A stretch of DNA of 64,000 bases from positions 62,001 to 126,000 of the forward strand of contig NZ_FZOI01000011.1 of NCBI RefSeq assembly GCF_900188385.1. The letters are read 5' to 3'. The notes below the pieces were generated by a model that was given only the letters and a program-made list of their open reading frames with translations, made no database searches and was not told the DNA's origin. Positions 46,251-54,947 of the stretch are shown here, piece by piece (position 1 is the first letter of the stretch; each line of letters opens with the position of its first letter). The translations under genes were made by a program, and so were the position numbers. The DNA is from Azospirillum sp. RU38E (GTDB taxonomy: Bacteria; Pseudomonadota; Alphaproteobacteria; Azospirillales; Azospirillaceae).

Positions 46251-47567
46251 ATGGCCTACATTCAGGAAATCGTCCGCCAGGCGGCCCCCCTTGTCGAGGT
46301 GCGTGACGTCCGGCATGTCTATGGCAAGGGCGGCAGCGGCCTGACCGTGCTGGATCATGTCGACCTCACCCTGTACGAGGGCGAGGTGGTCGGGCTGCTG
46401 GGCCGGTCGGGTTCCGGCAAATCCACCCTGCTGCGCTCCATCGCCGGGCTGATCCGGCCGACCGCCGGCAGCGTCAGCTTCCCCCCCGGTGCCGATGGGG
46501 CGGATACCGTCGTCAGCATGGTGTTCCAGAGCTTTGCCCTGTTCCCCTGGCTGACCGTGCTGGAAAATGTTGAGGTCGGGCTGGAGGCCCGGCAGGTGCC
46601 TGTGGCCGAACGGCGCAAGCGGGCGCTGGCCGCCATCGACCTGATCGGGCTGGACGGGTTTGAAAGCGCCTATCCCAAGGAATTATCGGGCGGGATGCGC
46701 CAGCGCGTCGGGCTGGCCCGCGCGCTGGTGGTCAATCCCGACCTGCTGCTGATGGATGAACCCTTTTCCGCCCTGGATGTGCTGACGGCTGAAACGCTGC
46801 GCACCGACCTGCTGGACCTGTGGTCGGAAGGCCGGATGCCGATCAAATCCATCCTGATGGTCACCCACAATATCGAGGAAGCGGTGCTGATGTGCGACCG
46901 CATCCTGATCTTCTCCTCCAATCCCGGCCGGGTGCTGGGGGAGATCAAGGTCAGCCTGCCCCAGCCGCGCAGCCGCCAGGATCCCGCCTTCCGGGCGCTG
47001 GTGGAAGATATCTATGCCCGCATGACCAGCCGGACCAACCCGGTACAGCCGCGCGAGGGGCTGTTCCCCGGCACCGGCATCGGCATGGCCCTGCCCCGCA
47101 TGTCCACCAACACGCTGGCCGGCCTGATCGAGGCGGTGCATGAAGCCCCCTATGATGGCAAGGCCGATCTGCCGGGGCTGGCCAACAGCCTGCATTTCAA
47201 GAATGACGAGATTTTCGAGATTGCCGAGCTGCTGCAATTGCTGCGCTTTGCCGAACTGGAAGGGCGTGACCTGCGGCTGCTGCCGGCGGCCCGGCGCTAT
47301 GCCACAGCCGATGTCGATACGCGCAAGCAGCTTTTCGGCCAGCATCTGCTGAACTATGTGCCGCTGGCAGCGCATATCCGGCGCGTGCTGGATGATCGCC
47401 CTTCCCACCATGCCCCCGGCCGCCGCTTCCGCGACGAGTTGGAGGATTACATGTCGGAAGATCGGGCGGAGGATACATTGCGCACGGTCACCCAATGGGG
47501 CCGCTACGCCGAACTCTACGCCTATGATGAAGGGGCGGACCTGTTCAGCCTGGATAATCCGGTGTGA
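46251..47567 (+). CDS. ABC transporter ATPase with AAA-associated C-terminal domain
   Basis: The 438-residue protein has an ABC nucleotide-binding domain in residues 10-260: Walker A GRSGSGKSTLLRS, Q-loop MVFQSFALFPWL, signature LSGGMRQRVGLARAL and Walker B LLLMDEPFSALD. A further domain of about 150 residues follows (LPGLANSLHFKNDEIFEIAELLQLL), which fits the AAA-associated C-terminal domain seen with fused permeases of this group. It is in an operon with the permease. Confidence 0.88.
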   Translation: MAYIQEIVRQAAPLVEVRDVRHVYGKGGSGLTVLDHVDLTLYEGEVVGLLGRSGSGKSTLLRSIAGLIRPTAGSVSFPPGADGADTVVSMVFQSFALFPWLTVLENVEVGLEARQVPVAERRKRALAAIDLIGLDGFESAYPKELSGGMRQRVGLARALVVNPDLLLMDEPFSALDVLTAETLRTDLLDLWSEGRMPIKSILMVTHNIEEAVLMCDRILIFSSNPGRVLGEIKVSLPQPRSRQDPAFRALVEDIYARMTSRTNPVQPREGLFPGTGIGMALPRMSTNTLAGLIEAVHEAPYDGKADLPGLANSLHFKNDEIFEIAELLQLLRFAELEGRDLRLLPAARRYATADVDTRKQLFGQHLLNYVPLAAHIRRVLDDRPSHHAPGRRFRDELEDYMSEDRAEDTLRTVTQWGRYAELYAYDEGADLFSLDNPV

Positions 47568-47658
47568 TGGTTCCCCCTCCTTTCCCTTTCCATCGACCCG
47601 GCAGGCGCTGCCCCTCAGCAGGGGCGGCGTTGCTGCCTGCTGTCCGGAGTGCCCGGCC

Positions 47659-48345
47659 ATGACCCGTCGGATCAAACCCATCCTGGCGGCCTTGCTGCTG
47701 CTGCCCTTTTCCACTCCCGCCGCCTGGGCGGCGGGCGGGGCCCATATCATTGATGATGCGTCGGTCGAAACACCCGGCCATTGCCATCTGGAAAGCTGGC
47801 TGGCCAGCAATCCGCAGGGGACGGACCTTCTCAATCTCAGCCCCGCCTGCACCTTTGCCGGCCTGCCCCGGCTGGAACTGGGGGCCAGCCTTCAGCACCA
47901 GGGTGGCACCTCTTCTGACACCAGTTTCGGGCCGACCCTGAAACTGAACCTGCGCCCGGTGGAGACGGGGCTGGGCATTGCGCTGTCCGGCAATGCCGTC
48001 TGGAGTGACCGGAACGACCGGCTGGATACGGCAGCGCTGCTGCTGCCCTTGTCACTGCAACCGGCAGAGGGTTGGCGGATCAATCTTAATGGCGGCTGGC
48101 TTTACAACCGATCCGGCAAGCTACAGACGGCCGGCTTCATCGGTGCCCAGGTCGAACATGACCTGGGCCATGATGTCTCCTTGATGGTGGAGGGTTTTGC
48201 CCGTGGCGGTGGCCGGCCGGGCGCACAGATGGGCCTGCGCTGGACGCCGGGCGGCGGCGTCATCGATATCGACCTGCTGACCGGCTGGCGCACCGATGGC
48301 AGCACCGCCCGCACCAACACCATCGGCCTGACATGGCGGATTTGA
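47659..48345 (+). CDS. Exported protein, probably outer-membrane barrel
   Basis: The 228-residue protein has a signal peptide (ILAALLLLPFSTPAAWAA) and then short alternating strands ending in the aromatic-rich NTIGLTWRI, as in small outer-membrane beta-barrels. Two Cys (in GHCHLES and SPACTFAG) may form a disulfide. I recognise no named family. The ATG at 47659 follows GGAG. It lies 91 bases past the ATPase gene on the same strand and just ahead of a sensor kinase gene. Confidence 0.6.
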   Translation: MTRRIKPILAALLLLPFSTPAAWAAGGAHIIDDASVETPGHCHLESWLASNPQGTDLLNLSPACTFAGLPRLELGASLQHQGGTSSDTSFGPTLKLNLRPVETGLGIALSGNAVWSDRNDRLDTAALLLPLSLQPAEGWRINLNGGWLYNRSGKLQTAGFIGAQVEHDLGHDVSLMVEGFARGGGRPGAQMGLRWTPGGGVIDIDLLTGWRTDGSTARTNTIGLTWRI

Positions 48346-48410
48346 ACAGCGGTGGCGGCGGTGGCGGGGTTTGGGGTAAAGGGAGAGGCAGGGCAGCAGG
48401 GGGAACCGGC

Positions 48411-49490
48411 ATGGAGATAGCCACGCATGATCCGCAGCCGGTCAGCCCCACCGGCAAGGCGCTGCGGCTGGCGGGCTTGTTTGCCTTTATGGCCGGCCTG
48501 TTCATTGCCGACACGCTGACCGATCTGGAAATTGCCATCGGCGTGCTCTATGTCGCGGTGCCCCTGGTGGCGGCCAGCTTTCTGCCGGCCCGCGCCATCC
48601 TGCTGCTTTCCAGCCTCTGCCTGGGGCTGCTGCTGACCAGTTATGAACTGACCACCGGCGGCGACCCGGCCGCCGGGCCCATCAACCGTGCCATCAGCGT
48701 CATCGCCGTCATTGCCGCCACCGTGCTGGTGCTGCGTATCCGACCGGCCATCCTGGCCGGGATCGCCGCGCGGGAACAGCTGGCGCGGGTGGCGCGGGTG
48801 AACATGCTGGGCGAGCTGACCGCCTCCATCGCGCATGAGGTCAACCAGCCCCTGGCCGCCATTGCCAATAGCGGCAATGCCGGTCTGCGCTGGCTGGAGG
48901 CCCAGCCGCCCAACCTGGACAAGGCCCGCCAGGCCCTGGCCCGCGTTGTCAGCGATGCCGAACGGGCGGCCTCCGTCATCGCGCGGGTGCGCAGCCTGGC
49001 CCGCCCCGTGCCGCCGCATCGGGAATGGCTGAACGCGTTGGATACGGTGGAGGAGATCATCGCCCTGATCCGCGATGAACTGGCCCGCAATCAGGTCAGC
49101 CTGTCCATCGACAATATGGAAGGGATGCCGCCGGTCCTGGCCGACAAGGTGCAGGTTCAGCAGGTCTTGCTGAACCTGATCCTGAACGCGGTGGAAGCCA
49201 TGGGCACCACCCCGCCGGCCGAGCGCACCCTGCGCATCACCATCGGGGTGGCAGAGGGCGGGCGGGCGCTGTTCAGCGTAGAGGATAATGGTGTGGGTCT
49301 GGCGACCGATAATGTGGAAAAACTGTTCGATGCCTTCCACACCACCAAGCCCGATGGTATGGGGATCGGGCTGGCCGTCACCCGTTCCATTGTCGAAACC
49401 CATGGCGGCAAAGTTTGGGCGACTGCCAATGAAGAGGGCGGGGCCAGCTTCCATTTTACGCTGCCGACCAGCCGGACCGACATTCCATGA
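48411..49490 (+). CDS. Membrane sensor histidine kinase
   Basis: The 359-residue kinase has four or five hydrophobic segments in residues 15-120 (LAGLFAFMAGLFIADTL, IAIGVLYVAVPLVAASF, AILLLSSLCLGLLLTSY), an H-box SIAHEVNQPLAAI with the phospho-His near residue 145, and an ATPase domain (LLNLILNAVEAMG, VEDNGVGL, GMGIGLAVTRSI). The dimerisation type with NQPLAAI is that of FixL-like kinases. The ATG at 48411 follows AGGGGGAA. The response regulator gene overlaps its stop. Confidence 0.88.
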   Translation: MEIATHDPQPVSPTGKALRLAGLFAFMAGLFIADTLTDLEIAIGVLYVAVPLVAASFLPARAILLLSSLCLGLLLTSYELTTGGDPAAGPINRAISVIAVIAATVLVLRIRPAILAGIAAREQLARVARVNMLGELTASIAHEVNQPLAAIANSGNAGLRWLEAQPPNLDKARQALARVVSDAERAASVIARVRSLARPVPPHREWLNALDTVEEIIALIRDELARNQVSLSIDNMEGMPPVLADKVQVQQVLLNLILNAVEAMGTTPPAERTLRITIGVAEGGRALFSVEDNGVGLATDNVEKLFDAFHTTKPDGMGIGLAVTRSIVETHGGKVWATANEEGGASFHFTLPTSRTDIP

Positions 49491-50116
49491 CCGCCACCAG
49501 CCCCGCCGACCAGCCCCTGATCCATGTTGTGGAGGATGACCGTTCGGTACGGGATTCCCTGGAGGATCTGCTGGCCTCTGTCGGGTTGCCGGCCCGGCTG
49601 TTCGCCTCGGCGGCGGAATTTCTGCGGGCCGAACCGGTGGAGGCACCGGGATGTCTGGTGCTGGATGTACGGATGCCGGGGATGAGCGGGCTGGAACTGC
49701 AGGCGGAAATGGCCCGGCGCGGCCTCCGCCTGCCCATCATCTTCATCACCGGCCATGGTGATATTCCGATGTCGGTGCAGGCGATGAAGGCGGGGGCGGT
49801 GGAGTTCCTCACCAAGCCCTTCCGCGAACAGGATTTGCTGGATGCCATCCAGAAAGCCATCGCCCTGGACCGCACCCAGCGGCAGGCCGATGCCGTGGCA
49901 GACGAGCTGCGCCGCCGTCACGCTACGCTGAATGAGGGCGAACGCGATGTGCTGGCCCTGGTGGTCACCGGCCTGTTGAACAAGCAGATCGCCGCCCGGC
50001 TGAATGTCAGCGAGATCACCGTGAAGGTCCGCCGCGCCCAGGTGATGAAGAAGATGCAGGCCGCCACCCTGGCCGACCTGATCCGCTATACCGACATGCT
50101 GAAACCCCGGGAGTGA
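49487..50116 (+). CDS. FixJ/TtrR-type response regulator
   Basis: The 209-residue regulator has an N-terminal receiver (VVEDDRSVRDSLEDL, phospho-Asp in CLVLDVRMPGMSG near residue 61, Lys in FLTKPF) and a C-terminal LuxR-type helix-turn-helix (LNEGERDVLALVVTGLLNKQIAARLN). Its ATG overlaps the stop of the kinase gene (ATGA), so the two are a cognate pair. Target genes are not visible. A CRISPR array starts just downstream. Confidence 0.92.
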   Translation: MTATSPADQPLIHVVEDDRSVRDSLEDLLASVGLPARLFASAAEFLRAEPVEAPGCLVLDVRMPGMSGLELQAEMARRGLRLPIIFITGHGDIPMSVQAMKAGAVEFLTKPFREQDLLDAIQKAIALDRTQRQADAVADELRRRHATLNEGERDVLALVVTGLLNKQIAARLNVSEITVKVRRAQVMKKMQAATLADLIRYTDMLKPRE

Positions 50117-50125
50117 GGGGAAGTG

Positions 50126-50614
50126 GATTTAATGAGGCCCCGGCTTTTCAGCCGGGGAAAGATGATGGATGCGGATCAAACCGGGGAAGAACAGTGCGAG
50201 CTTCAATGAGGCCCCGGCTTTTCAGCCGGGGAAAGCCATTCCGTATCCGTAAGAACGGATAGACCACTATTCATGGGAGCTTCAATGAGGCCCCGGCTTT
50301 TCAGCCGGGGAAAGTAACACAGGCCCCGAGTATCAATATTCGGCGGCCGGCAATGCTTCAATGAGGCCCCGGCTTTTCAGCCGGGGAAAGGAAATCCATG
50401 CTCTCAATAGCACACAAGCGCAGATCGGCCAGCTTCAATGAGGCCCCGGCTTTTCAGCCGGGGAAAGTCCCTATGGCTGGGAATTGCAGTGGCAAGAACC
50501 GTCGCGCTTCAATGAGGCCCCGGCTTTTCAGCCGGGGAAAGGGCGGACCATCCAGGCATCGTTCAACACCACGGCGTTGCTTCAATGAGGCCCCGGCTTT
50601 TCAGCCGGGGAAAG
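50126..50614 (-). CRISPR. CRISPR array, 7 repeats of 36 bases, 6 spacers, no cas genes in the window
   Basis: Seven 36-base repeats lie at 50126, 50200, 50279, 50355, 50432, 50506 and 50579, with spacers of 38, 43, 40, 41, 38 and 37 bases, all different. Each repeat has a perfect stem CCCCGGCT / AGCCGGGG with loop TTTC. On the minus strand the repeats end in ATTGAAGC, the usual 8-base crRNA handle of type I and III systems. The leftmost repeat differs at two bases of its outer end, marking the old, leader-distal end, so transcription is probably right to left. Confidence 0.93.
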
Positions 50615-50800
50615 TCCCTACCTTGGAACCCATCCTACGCTAACAGAAATTCCGTCTGTTTGCGAGCGGGTCCCTCGGAAGGAGCAGGCGGGCCTATGAA
50701 AAGGCTGTGGATAAGGTTCACCATGTCCAAGAATACCAGCCTTTTCAACCCCTTGCCTCTCTGCGAGCGGGTCCGGGGATTTGGCGGGTACGGAGCCGCT
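50615..50800 (-). promoter_or_regulatory. Probable CRISPR leader side
   Basis: If the array is read on the minus strand, the leader is here. The region holds a 13-base direct repeat TGCGAGCGGGTCC at 50661-50673 and 50762-50774, and an inverted repeat AAAAGGCTG (50699-50707) / CAGCCTTTT (50737-50745). No gene is supported. Confidence 0.45.
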
Positions 50801-50916
50801 CGCGTCAAGGCCGGCGGCAGGCTCCCGTGGCGCGATCATTGATCAGGCTTCTTCGCTTGTCCAGCCCCCTGATCCGGCCGACCGGCATTTTGTGGATGCA
50901 CCCGACCGTAGGCCAA

Positions 50917-50966
50917 TAAAAAGGGCCGGGCGCTGTCTCCCTTATGGGGAAACAGCGCCCGGCCCT
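50917..50966 (-). terminator. Rho-independent terminator of the XRE regulator gene
   Basis: On the minus strand a perfect 15-base stem (AGGGCCGGGCGCTGT / ACAGCGCCCGGCCCT) with a 15-base loop is followed by TTTTTATT. It lies 47 bases past the stop at 51013. Confidence 0.85.
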
Positions 50967-51012
50967 GGACGGGGGAACAAGCAATACGCCCATCACCGGG
51001 GTGATGGGGCGC

Positions 51013-51696
51013 TTACTCCTTTTCCCCGCTGTAATCGCGGATATCCGCCGGATCCCACACGGCACCCCGGCGGCGGCGGCCGTCGGTGACCTTGCTGGCG
51101 GCGGCGGCGGTCCGGGTGGCGGCAGTGCTGGCGCGCTTGGAACCGGGGACCGGGCCGCGACGGCGCGGGGCCGGCAGCTCTTCCACCGGGGCGGCGGCCG
51201 GGGCCGGGGCGGCAACCGGACTGGTCACCTGCTGGCTGGCGGCGGCACGGGCGGCGGCAACCGCCTCCTCATCATAACCGGCATTGGGGGAGATGGCGCG
51301 CAGCAGCGAGCCCACGGCATCGGCGATTTCTTCCGGTGCCGTCTTCCAGGCGCGCAGCAAATCCAGCTCGCGCCGCGACAGGATGGGGGAGGAACCTTCC
51401 GCCGTGGCGGCAAAGGTTTCCGGCGGCCGACGCATGTCCGGCACATCCAGACCGTCAAAGAAGAAGGTCAGCGGCACGTCCAGAATATCGGCCAGCCGAT
51501 AGAGCTTGCCAACGGAAACGCGGTTGGAACCGCGTTCATATTTCTGCACCTGCTGGAAGGTGATGCCCAAGGCCTTGGCCAGATCAGACTGGCTCATCCC
51601 CAAAAGGCCACGCCGCAGGCGAATGCGGCCGGCCACATGGTTTTCGATCACCGTTTCCATCGCGGCCACGGCCGCATTCTTACTCCGTCTCGGCAT
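51013..51696 (-). CDS. XRE-family transcriptional regulator
   Basis: The 227-residue protein has a Cro/C1-type helix-turn-helix in residues 20-80: GRIRLRRGLLGMSQSDLAKAL, then ALGITFQQVQKYERGSNRVSVGKL split by the recognition helix. This subgroup is common in Alphaproteobacteria, including PraR-like regulators. The C-terminal 90 residues are low-complexity (Ala, Pro, Arg) and probably disordered. Single-gene unit with its own terminator. Confidence 0.88.
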   Translation of the reverse strand: MPRRSKNAAVAAMETVIENHVAGRIRLRRGLLGMSQSDLAKALGITFQQVQKYERGSNRVSVGKLYRLADILDVPLTFFFDGLDVPDMRRPPETFAATAEGSSPILSRRELDLLRAWKTAPEEIADAVGSLLRAISPNAGYDEEAVAAARAAASQQVTSPVAAPAPAAAPVEELPAPRRRGPVPGSKRASTAATRTAAAASKVTDGRRRRGAVWDPADIRDYSGEKE

Positions 51697-52338
51697 TGCC
51701 CTTCCTAACCCCCTCGTCCCGCGTCATCGCAATTCTGCCCTATGGATTCACCCGCCGCTTGCGCGACGGGTGCAACAATGAACAGTCACACGTTTGTCAA
51801 AACATCGCCTGTTCCAGGGCAAAGCCCGAAGAACAGTAGATGTTGAAAATAACGGCCTGTCTCTCCAGCCGACCGCTCCCCGCATTTAAGGGGAACCGAG
51901 GCATTGGTCACCAAATGGCAGAAATCACTTATGCCAACATACCATCGTAGGTCAATATCGAACATTTCACCTGATATGTCCACAACTCGTATGAGATTCA
52001 CCAACGGATAGGAAGTCGCCTCCGAAAAACCGAAAAAGTACCGAACTAACTCAACCATGGTTAGTTCCCAGTAACATTATTAAAACGCGCTTCCAATTAG
52101 CTCTCTTATATTCACCAGTGCCAAAAACGAGAAGAATCAGATAAGGCGTATCATGCCAGCGAATCTCCCGCCTTTAAACTGTTAACCACGTTTGTAACAT
52201 ATTTTCACGAACTGTCGACCCCGGCGAACAGATTGCGGCGAATTACCGCCGGGAATCGCCCCAAGGCTGTGTTTCGCCGGTTGCGATCATCGTTCAACCC
52301 CCGTTCCGCAGGGCGGTCAGGTGCTGACAAGGGCCTTG
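51697..52338. other. Low-GC intergenic region
   Basis: This stretch is clearly lower in GC than its neighbours, especially 51900-52200. One weak frame lies inside (51786-52058). I see no insertion-sequence ends. Confidence 0.4.
51786..52058 (-). CDS. Possible small protein in low-GC DNA, 90 residues
   Basis: The frame starts MVELVRYFFGFSEATSYP after GGGA at nine bases and reads with a balanced residue mix. No family is recognised and codon use is unlike the neighbours. It may be a recently acquired orphan gene or chance. Confidence 0.3.
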   Translation of the reverse strand: MVELVRYFFGFSEATSYPLVNLIRVVDISGEMFDIDLRWYVGISDFCHLVTNASVPLKCGERSAGETGRYFQHLLFFGLCPGTGDVLTNV

Positions 52339-52569
52339 TCAGGCGGCATTGCCGATGGATGGGAACATAACTTCCACGACTCCACTCGCCACACCATAGG
52401 TGCGGCGCTCCGCCCGCAATACAAGCAGCAATTCCTGAAGGCTTTCCGCAGTGAAGCCATCGCTGTGTTTTTGTGCTTCCTCTTCTGTCAGCTGGATGAA
52501 GTGATCCAGCAACCGGGCATGGGTCGTTGCAGCCAGACGAACCTCTTGTTCCATTTTGCCAGCGATCAT
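52339..52569 (-). CDS. Small helical protein of unknown function, 76 residues
   Basis: The product MIAGKMEQEVRLAATTHARL continues as an amphipathic, charged helix-rich protein (IQLTEEEAQKHSDGFTAESL). AAGGGG precedes the ATG at seven bases, and an upstream frame stops in an ATGA overlap with it. No signal peptide, no known family. Confidence 0.5.
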   Translation of the reverse strand: MIAGKMEQEVRLAATTHARLLDHFIQLTEEEAQKHSDGFTAESLQELLLVLRAERRTYGVASGVVEVMFPSIGNAA

Positions 52570-52670
52570 GCCCGCGCCCCTTGCTTTTCCAGTCCCTCAT
52601 CCGCGAGGTCTGTGCGCACCAATCGTGCGATAGCGGTCTTAATGATCGGTAAAGTGCGGGCTGCCGCCAA
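52566..52670 (-). CDS. Possible very small protein coupled to the 76-residue gene
   Basis: A TTG-started frame encodes LAAARTLPIIKTAIARLVR and ends GLEKQGARA, overlapping the next start as ATGA. A promoter-like TTGAAA / TATACA pair lies just upstream on the minus strand. The start is uncertain; the protein may be longer or not made. Confidence 0.3.
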   Translation of the reverse strand: MAAARTLPIIKTAIARLVRTDLADEGLEKQGARA

Positions 52671-52907
52671 TCTATTCTTTTGCGCCGCCTTTTCGACTGT
52701 ATAAGAAATATATGTTATTTTTCAATGGCTTGATTAGGAAATCGCCGGTCTGGGCGCGGAGACGGTTTTTGGGGTTAGTCCGAAAGTTGTGGGGAACCAA
52801 CCGGCCGGCCATTTTGTTCGTGGCGGCCGGCGCAGGTTCCCCCTTTTGCGACTTCAGGCTGCGGAGGACATTTTTTTCCCCCTTAAGTCGCATCACGGCG
52901 GCGACCA

Positions 52908-54923
52908 TCACCCCTGGCCGCCGCCGGCGCGCGCCAGATCATTGGTCATGGAGATGGGGGGCAGGCCCAGGCGTGCCCGGTAGAGGTGCAGATTTTCCAG
53001 CACCCGCTGCACATAATTGCGTGTTTCATAGATGGGCATGGTCTCAATCCAGTCCACCATATCCACCTTGGGGCCGCGCGGATCGCCATAGGTGTTCAAC
53101 CAGCCGGAAACCCGGCCCGGCCCGGCATTATAGGCGGCGATGGCCAGTACATAGGAACCGCCGAACCGGTCCAGCAATTCCTGCAGATAGGCGCTGCCGA
53201 TGGCGACATTATGCTTGGGCTCTGCCGTCAGCTTATCGTCGCTGTGGCGCAGCCCCTGCTGTTTGGCCACGGCCTTGGCAGTGGGCGGCATCACCTGCAT
53301 CAGGCCGCGCGCGCCGGCGCTGCTGATGGCCAACCGGTTGAAATTGCTTTCCTGCCGGATGATGCCATGCACCAGCCCTGCCTCCGGCCGTGGGTTCAAC
53401 TTATGCGGCAGTAACGGATAGCCGGCATCGGCCAAGACGAATCCATCCTGCAAAGCGGTACGGGAGGTGGTGACCCCCAGGTCCGGCCGCCCGATCTCCA
53501 GCGCCAGGTTGCCCACCAATTCATAGGTTTCCGCCGTCTTGGCGTCGGCGGCCATCTTGCGCAGGAACAGGGTGACGCGGTCGCTTTCCGCCCCTTCAAT
53601 GCGGGCCAGGGCCTGCACCACACGGACCAGTTCCAGCTTGTGGAAGGCCTTGTGCAGATCGGCCGGCACCTTGATGGGGGCGGGCAGGGCGCTGCCCGCC
53701 GGCAAGCCCAGCTTGTCCGCCGCCAGCAACCCATAGAAGGTGCCGGAATAGGACATGGCGGCATCGTACCAGGTACGCGCCAGCTCCTTGTTCCCCAGCG
53801 CCTCCACAGCGCGGCCGGCCCAATAGGCGCCGCGCGATTTGCTGATGGGCGATGTGGTGCCGCGGAACAGGCTTTCGAAATGTTTCTGCGCTTCCTCCGG
53901 CCGGTTCAACTGGCGGAGCGCCAGCCAGCCGGCCAGGAATTCCGCCTGGGCAAAGGCCAGCCCGTCCTTGGCCTTGTGGGCGGCCACCAGATCATAGGCA
54001 CGGGCAAACTTGCCTTGTTCGATCAGGCGGCGGGCCAGGATGTGCCGTTCCACCCACCATTCATTACCATGCTCGGCCTCCGCCGGCGGTTTGGCCAGCA
54101 GTTCCAGCGCCGCCTCATCCATATCCTTGCGGCGGCGCCATTTGGTGCGGTCATAGATCAGGCCGGGATCATCCTGTTCCGCCGCGGGGACGCGCCGCAG
54201 GGCGCCCTCCGCACCGGGGGACATGTTGGCCAGCGCCATCCGCGCCTCTGCCACGGCGCGCTGGCCGGGGGAAACGATGGGCATCACCCGGGCCGCCACA
54301 TCATAATTGCCGTCCCAGATCAGCCGATCCAGCCGGGCGGCATGGTCGGCCGGGCGCAGCAGGCCATTGTAACGCTGACGGAAATCCCGCTCCTCCACCG
54401 ATCCGAAACCACCTTCAACATAGCGTTTGCGCACCAGGGCGATGGCCTTGTCGCTGGAGCCCGTTTCCATCAAGGCGGCGACATAGCGATCAAAACCCAT
54501 GCCGGTCAGCGGCGGGTTGGCCTCGAACCAGCTGCGTACCTCGCGGTAGGGGAGGTCGGCCGGCATCCGCCCCTCGGCATTGCGACGCAGGGCGGCCATA
54601 TTGGGCCAGTCCGGGTTGCGCTGCATGAAGCTGGTGATTTCCTTCCAGTCCGCGCTGGTGCTGGGCTGGGTCAGGTCCAGCCAATGGATCACCTTTTCCG
54701 GCAGATCGTCACGGGCGCGCTTGGCGATGCGCTTGGCATCCTCAATCTTGCCCTGATCGGCGGCCTTGAAGGCTTGCCGATATGTTGCAATATCGTCTGC
54801 ATTCAGCGCGCGGACGGGGCTGGCAACGGCCAGCCCCAGCGCAAGGCAGGTCAGCATCGTTGCCAGGGCACGCGTAGCACCCTTGTTTCGGGAAAGGCCG
54901 CTCGTTAAGGTTCGCCGCTTCAT
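52908..54923 (-). CDS. slt: Soluble lytic murein transglycosylase (Slt70-like)
   Basis: The 671-residue periplasmic enzyme cleaves peptidoglycan strands to anhydro-muropeptides. It has a signal peptide (ATMLTCLALGLAVASPVRA), a long helical superhelix of about 480 residues and a C-terminal transglycosylase domain with the catalytic Glu in GIIRQESNFN, then AGARGLMQVMPPTAK and AIAAYNAGPGRV. The ATG at 54923 fits the signal peptide; a longer open frame upstream is antisense to dapA. It is divergent from dapA with only 24 bases between the starts. Confidence 0.92.
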   Translation of the reverse strand: MKRRTLTSGLSRNKGATRALATMLTCLALGLAVASPVRALNADDIATYRQAFKAADQGKIEDAKRIAKRARDDLPEKVIHWLDLTQPSTSADWKEITSFMQRNPDWPNMAALRRNAEGRMPADLPYREVRSWFEANPPLTGMGFDRYVAALMETGSSDKAIALVRKRYVEGGFGSVEERDFRQRYNGLLRPADHAARLDRLIWDGNYDVAARVMPIVSPGQRAVAEARMALANMSPGAEGALRRVPAAEQDDPGLIYDRTKWRRRKDMDEAALELLAKPPAEAEHGNEWWVERHILARRLIEQGKFARAYDLVAAHKAKDGLAFAQAEFLAGWLALRQLNRPEEAQKHFESLFRGTTSPISKSRGAYWAGRAVEALGNKELARTWYDAAMSYSGTFYGLLAADKLGLPAGSALPAPIKVPADLHKAFHKLELVRVVQALARIEGAESDRVTLFLRKMAADAKTAETYELVGNLALEIGRPDLGVTTSRTALQDGFVLADAGYPLLPHKLNPRPEAGLVHGIIRQESNFNRLAISSAGARGLMQVMPPTAKAVAKQQGLRHSDDKLTAEPKHNVAIGSAYLQELLDRFGGSYVLAIAAYNAGPGRVSGWLNTYGDPRGPKVDMVDWIETMPIYETRNYVQRVLENLHLYRARLGLPPISMTNDLARAGGGQG

Positions 54924-54947
54924 CAGGTTTGACCGGGGTGTCCTGCT

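Noticed and set aside
50398-50643. An 81-codon frame with repeated MRPRLFSRGK motifs
   Set aside because: It is a translation of the CRISPR repeats, not a gene.
52672-52911. A 79-codon minus-strand frame just after slt
   Set aside because: The start overlaps the slt stop, but the residue mix looks random and it runs through low-GC promoter DNA.
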